Positions 60,608 through 64,000 of a stretch of 64,000 bases of DNA are shown piece by piece. Numbering within the stretch: position 1 is the stretch's first letter; the number at the start of each line of letters is the position of its first letter. The stretch is taken from assembly GCA_947471745.1 (NCBI GenBank), contig CANJKZ010000465.1, forward strand, positions 372,001-436,000, read 5' to 3'. The position numbers and the translations under genes are program-made. The notes under the pieces are model-generated. The model saw only the letters and a program-made list of their open reading frames with translations, was not told the origin of the DNA and did not search any database. This DNA is from Closterium sp. Naga37s-1. Taxonomy: Eukaryota; Streptophyta; Zygnematophyceae; Desmidiales; Closteriaceae.

Positions 60608-63600
60608 GAACGTCGCTGGGGATGCAACGGTGGCGGAAACCAATGGCGAGGAGGCGGGTGAGTGGGCAGGGGCTGCGGGGGTGGCGGCTGAGGCGGCAGT
60701 TGCGGCGGTGCCTGGCGCTGCTGCTGCTGACGGGACAGCCGCTGCCTCTGACGGCGGCTCAGTTTCACCCTCTGCCACCCCCCTGGCTGCATCACGGCTG
60801 GCTGAGGAGCAGGGGCCGGTTGCGGAACCGGGACAGCAGGAGGAAGAGGGGGCGGGACTGGCGGCGTCCCCGGCGCCGGTGGCTGCTGCGGTGATCACTG
60901 CGGTTGTGACGGCGGCGGTGGGAACGCAGGATGGTGGAACGAGCGCGGAGGGAGTGGGGGCTGCCGCTGAGTTCGCCGGAATGCCTGTTGCTGACGAGGG
61001 CGCAGGAACGAAGGAGCGCGACCAGGTGGCGGACGGAAGACAGGGCCGCGGGAAGAGCGCCGCTGCTCCCGCCGCCTGCGGGAAGAAGGGGAAGCGGCCC
61101 CGCGCCCAGCCAGCAGCGAGGCGGCCTGGAGCAGGGCTGAGGCCTGGTCCCCCGGGACCCCTCCTGGGCTGGCTGCGACAAGGGCTGCCGCCACGAGAGC
61201 CAACGCGTCCGTCTCCATCTTCCGCTCTGCCGGTGATTGACGCCGAGGTGGACGAAGCTGAAGGACCCGTGGTGCCACAGGAAGAGGTGACAGGAGCGAC
61301 GGGAGCGGCAAACACGGCGGCACCAGCACCACAAAACACGCGGCGTTCACCACATCTAGGCGCGGTGACTTGGGGACCACCGCGAGGTGGCCGAACGCCG
61401 TGGATGCCGGCCGGGCGCGGAGGAACTGTGGGTTGTACGAGACCACCGACGGGCAGAGGGAGAGGAGAGCGGGGGGGCGCAGGACGCGGCGGGCGTGGAG
61501 GACGCGGAGCCCGCGGGGGACAGACGATCGTAGGCGGGGCCGATCTTGCAGTCCGGGCAGGGCCTTGGCGGGAGAGGCACGATAGGCCAGAACCTGAACC
61601 GGAACCTGCTCCAGCGAATGAGGAAGCAGCTGACTCTGACAACTCCGGGAATGACCCTGGGTTTATGGGCGGGGAGGAGGAGGAGGAATCAGAGGAAGTC
61701 TCACTGGAGGATGAGGAGGGAGAGGGCAGGAACACAACCCACAGGCGACGGCGGGCCTCGGGTGGTAACCCACCAAATCCCCCTCACAATGAAGGAGCGA
61801 CTGCCACCGAGGTGACGAATGGTCCCCTGCCTGCCACTGAGGCACCGAATGTGCCCTTGCCCGCCACAGAGGTGACAGATGTACCCTCACCGGCCGACCT
61901 GGCAGACGACGAAGACATCTGGCGGACAGCGGGGGACTGGGATGTGTCCCAGATGCAGCGTGGAGACCAGCCATTTTTGGTCCGCCGTGTACCCCCGCAA
62001 ATCCTGGATAGCTATTGCCTTTGCCTGCTGGCACCCCTCCTCCGTCTGAAGAAGTTTCCCGACTGTGCGGGCGCATGGAAGGTTCTCCAATTCCTGCCGA
62101 GATTGACCTTACGACCACCTCCCGAACCGGTTTCTGGAAGCAGATGGGCTCGGATCGAGGCTCGGCTGCATCAATTCAAACTTGGCAAATTCGAGGAACT
62201 TTTCGAGGAAGCAAGCACCATCCCCGAAACAGATACCTCGATAAGACACCAACCGGATGACGAGGGCCTCTGTGCTAGGGCTGAAGGCCTTATGAAAAAA
62301 GGCAACATCTCCAAGGCGGTAACAGCGTTACTCACCAGTCCCCTGGCAGAACCAACCACCGCCACGCTCGAGGCACTACTTGCGAAACACCCCCCTGCTA
62401 CGAGCGACATTCCTTCGTGGGTAACGAGCACCACCTCGTCAGTGCTGTCAGCCCCGCTTGACTCAGTTCGCGAAATCCTAGCGAGGTGCCCGAATGGGGT
62501 AGGCGGAGGGCCTTCAGGAACCTGCTTCGAACACATTAGAGATCCCGCGCTGGCCAACGAGGAGATCCTAACTCTGCTCACCCAGCTACTAAACCGCCTC
62601 CTTAGCAGCGTCCTGCCACAACCGATCCGTGACCTGCTCCTCCCATCGCGCCTCATCACCCTGGAGAAGCCAAACGGAGGGGTACGGCCGATAGCGATTG
62701 GAGAGGCCATGCTCCGTGTGGCGTCGAAAGCAGCATTACACGCGCTCGGCCCCAAAATCCGAGAGTTTTTCCTACCCGTACAGTTTGGGGTAGCGGTACA
62801 GGGGGGCGCGGAGTGTATCATACACTCGGGGCGGGCTCTACTTCAGGACGACAGCAACCGCATCGCTCTGCAGCTATATATAGAAAACGCCTTCAATAGC
62901 GTTGAATGGGTGGCGTTCTTCGGTGCGCTTCAGTGGTCTAACCTTAGCCCCCTACTCCCTTTGGTCCGCAATCTCTACGACTGACCATCGCGGCTCCTGG
63001 TAGATCCACGCCTGGGCACAGACTACATCCAGAGCTCACGTGGGGTACGCCAAGGGGACCCACTCGGGCCTCTATTATTTGCAGCCGCCATCCAGCTGGC
63101 ACTACTGAGTGTAGCGGCAACGATTCCTGAGGTGGCGGTCGTCGCCTATGCCGACGACATCACGATTGTTGGTCCACAGGAGGCGGCCTGCCTCGCCTTT
63201 AACACGATTGCCGCGACGCTCGCGACGTACGGTCTACGCTGCAATATTGACAAGTCGTCGGCATGGGGGGGGGACTCGGGGCCGCAACCTGGGGAACTAC
63301 CACACGGTTTGATGGCGGACCCGGGGGGGATTCGAGTGCTTGGCAGTCCGGTTGGGGACGCCGCCTTCTGCACTGAGCACGTCAGGTCCGCCCTCGGAAA
63401 ATCAGCCACGCCACTCCCCCTCATCTCGCAGCTGCACCCGCAACACGCACTCCTCATGATTTCCCGCAGCATCTCCAGGCGGATCTCATACATGCTGCGG
63501 ACGACGCCGGCTACAACACTGAGCCGCCGGGAATGGAGGGAGTGGAGCGAGGCCCTGGTGGGGTCGGCCTTGACAGCGGCAAAGCTACGGATCCCAACCT

Positions 63601-64000
63601 CGGAGCTAGAGCAGAGTCTCCTATGGCGCCAAGCTACACTTCCAGTGCGGCTAGGCGGCCTAGGAGTCATTGACCCCACCTCCGAGGCGCCTGCGGCCTA
63701 CCTCGCCTCTGTCACGGCAGCCCACACACTCCTGAGGCAGCTGAAACTGCCGCCGGATGGTCTGCTGAGCAGAGCAACAGTGCTAGTCTCCCACGAGTGG
63801 GCCCCCGATCCACCTGCAGTCAACCCCAGGACCACCATAGAAGCTGGCCTCCCAGCAGAGGCACGGGGGGTACTGGAACAGTACAGGACCGGGGCACAGG
63901 GCACAGGGAACTTACAGCTGGGGCAATCAAAAACCATAAACCAGCGGCGGGCAGCCGAACTTCTTGCTGACACCCTCCAGGACAAGCCGGGAGAGGACAG
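60605..64000 (+). mobile_element. LINE beta-5, runs off the window
   Basis: It starts after (GA)n with GGTGAACGTCGCTGGGG, lacks the TGGCTTGGGG 5' region seen in beta-4, and continues to the end of the window in the region after the RT thumb. It is a diverged beta subfamily member. Confidence 0.88.
60605..64000 (+). pseudogene. LINE beta-5 polyprotein, inactivated
   Basis: The N-terminus is Ala/Gly-rich (VNVAGDATVAETNGEEAGEW), with AAASDGGSVSP and the box LGAVTWGPPRGGRTPWMP as in beta-4. An acidic segment and DVPSPADLADDEDIW follow. RT has GGVRPIAIGEAML, but motif A reads LQLYIENAFNSV with Tyr in place of the catalytic Asp (about 62875). A TGA at 62982-62984 follows VRNLYD. The frame resumes with SSRGVRQGDPLGPLLFAAA, VVAYADDITIVG and SRRISYMLRTTP to 64000. 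Two independent lesions make it inactive. Confidence 0.9.

Overview
This is eukaryotic DNA from a plant-lineage (streptophyte) genome. The evidence is one spliced ten-exon host gene for a plastid-type myo-inositol monophosphatase (IMPL1 type), a eukaryotic tRNA-Ser, and Copia retrotransposons whose primer-binding sites resemble the TGGTATCAGAGC site usual in plants. The Gly/Ala-rich Copia polyproteins remind me of those in charophyte algae such as Closterium; that is an impression from memory, not a search result. Almost everything else is transposable elements, many nested inside one another.

Layout. 1-7060: the 3' end of Copia A (with a 3' LTR at 724-855) abuts decayed Copia B. Copia B is split by a short non-autonomous LTR element (1493-3039) with identical LTRs and a CGCTT-class 5-bp target duplication, read here as CGTCT. 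7631-23532: an old hAT-like non-autonomous element appears to have been opened by two Copia insertions, Copia C (minus strand, 8334-16569, TSD CCTGA) and Copia D (plus strand, 16820-23062, TSD ACAAC). A second hAT-like copy (15669-16430, TSD GAGACAAG) sits inside the 5' LTR of Copia C. 23678-29385: the intact IMPL1 gene on the minus strand, with a 9-bp minisatellite in one intron. 29475-29556: tRNA-Ser(CGA), head to head with IMPL1. 29668-30070: a cluster of MITEs and a hairpin.

30515-64000: about 33 kb of non-LTR retrotransposons (LINEs), every one on the plus strand and arranged head to tail, separated mostly by (GA)n tracts. I see two families, here called alpha and beta. Both encode a reverse transcriptase followed by a C-terminal Cys/His knuckle and a restriction-like endonuclease (RLE)-type domain. 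I see no apurinic endonuclease domain and no obvious N-terminal zinc finger. One near-intact beta copy (39221-50853) has been opened by a young, apparently intact Copia G (43398-49824, TSD CGCAG, LTRs differing at five positions that I could see). Fragments of another Copia (H) lie at 35108-37200.

The most interesting system is the LINE array. Elements end in (GA)n, new elements begin inside or next to (GA)n, and one alpha 3' junction lies at a GAGAGA run that matches a site in beta coding sequence. This suggests LINEs that target GA microsatellites and carry their own target as a tail, so they can build self-extending arrays. IMPL1 and the tRNA are the only clear host genes, and the array begins about 1 kb beyond them.
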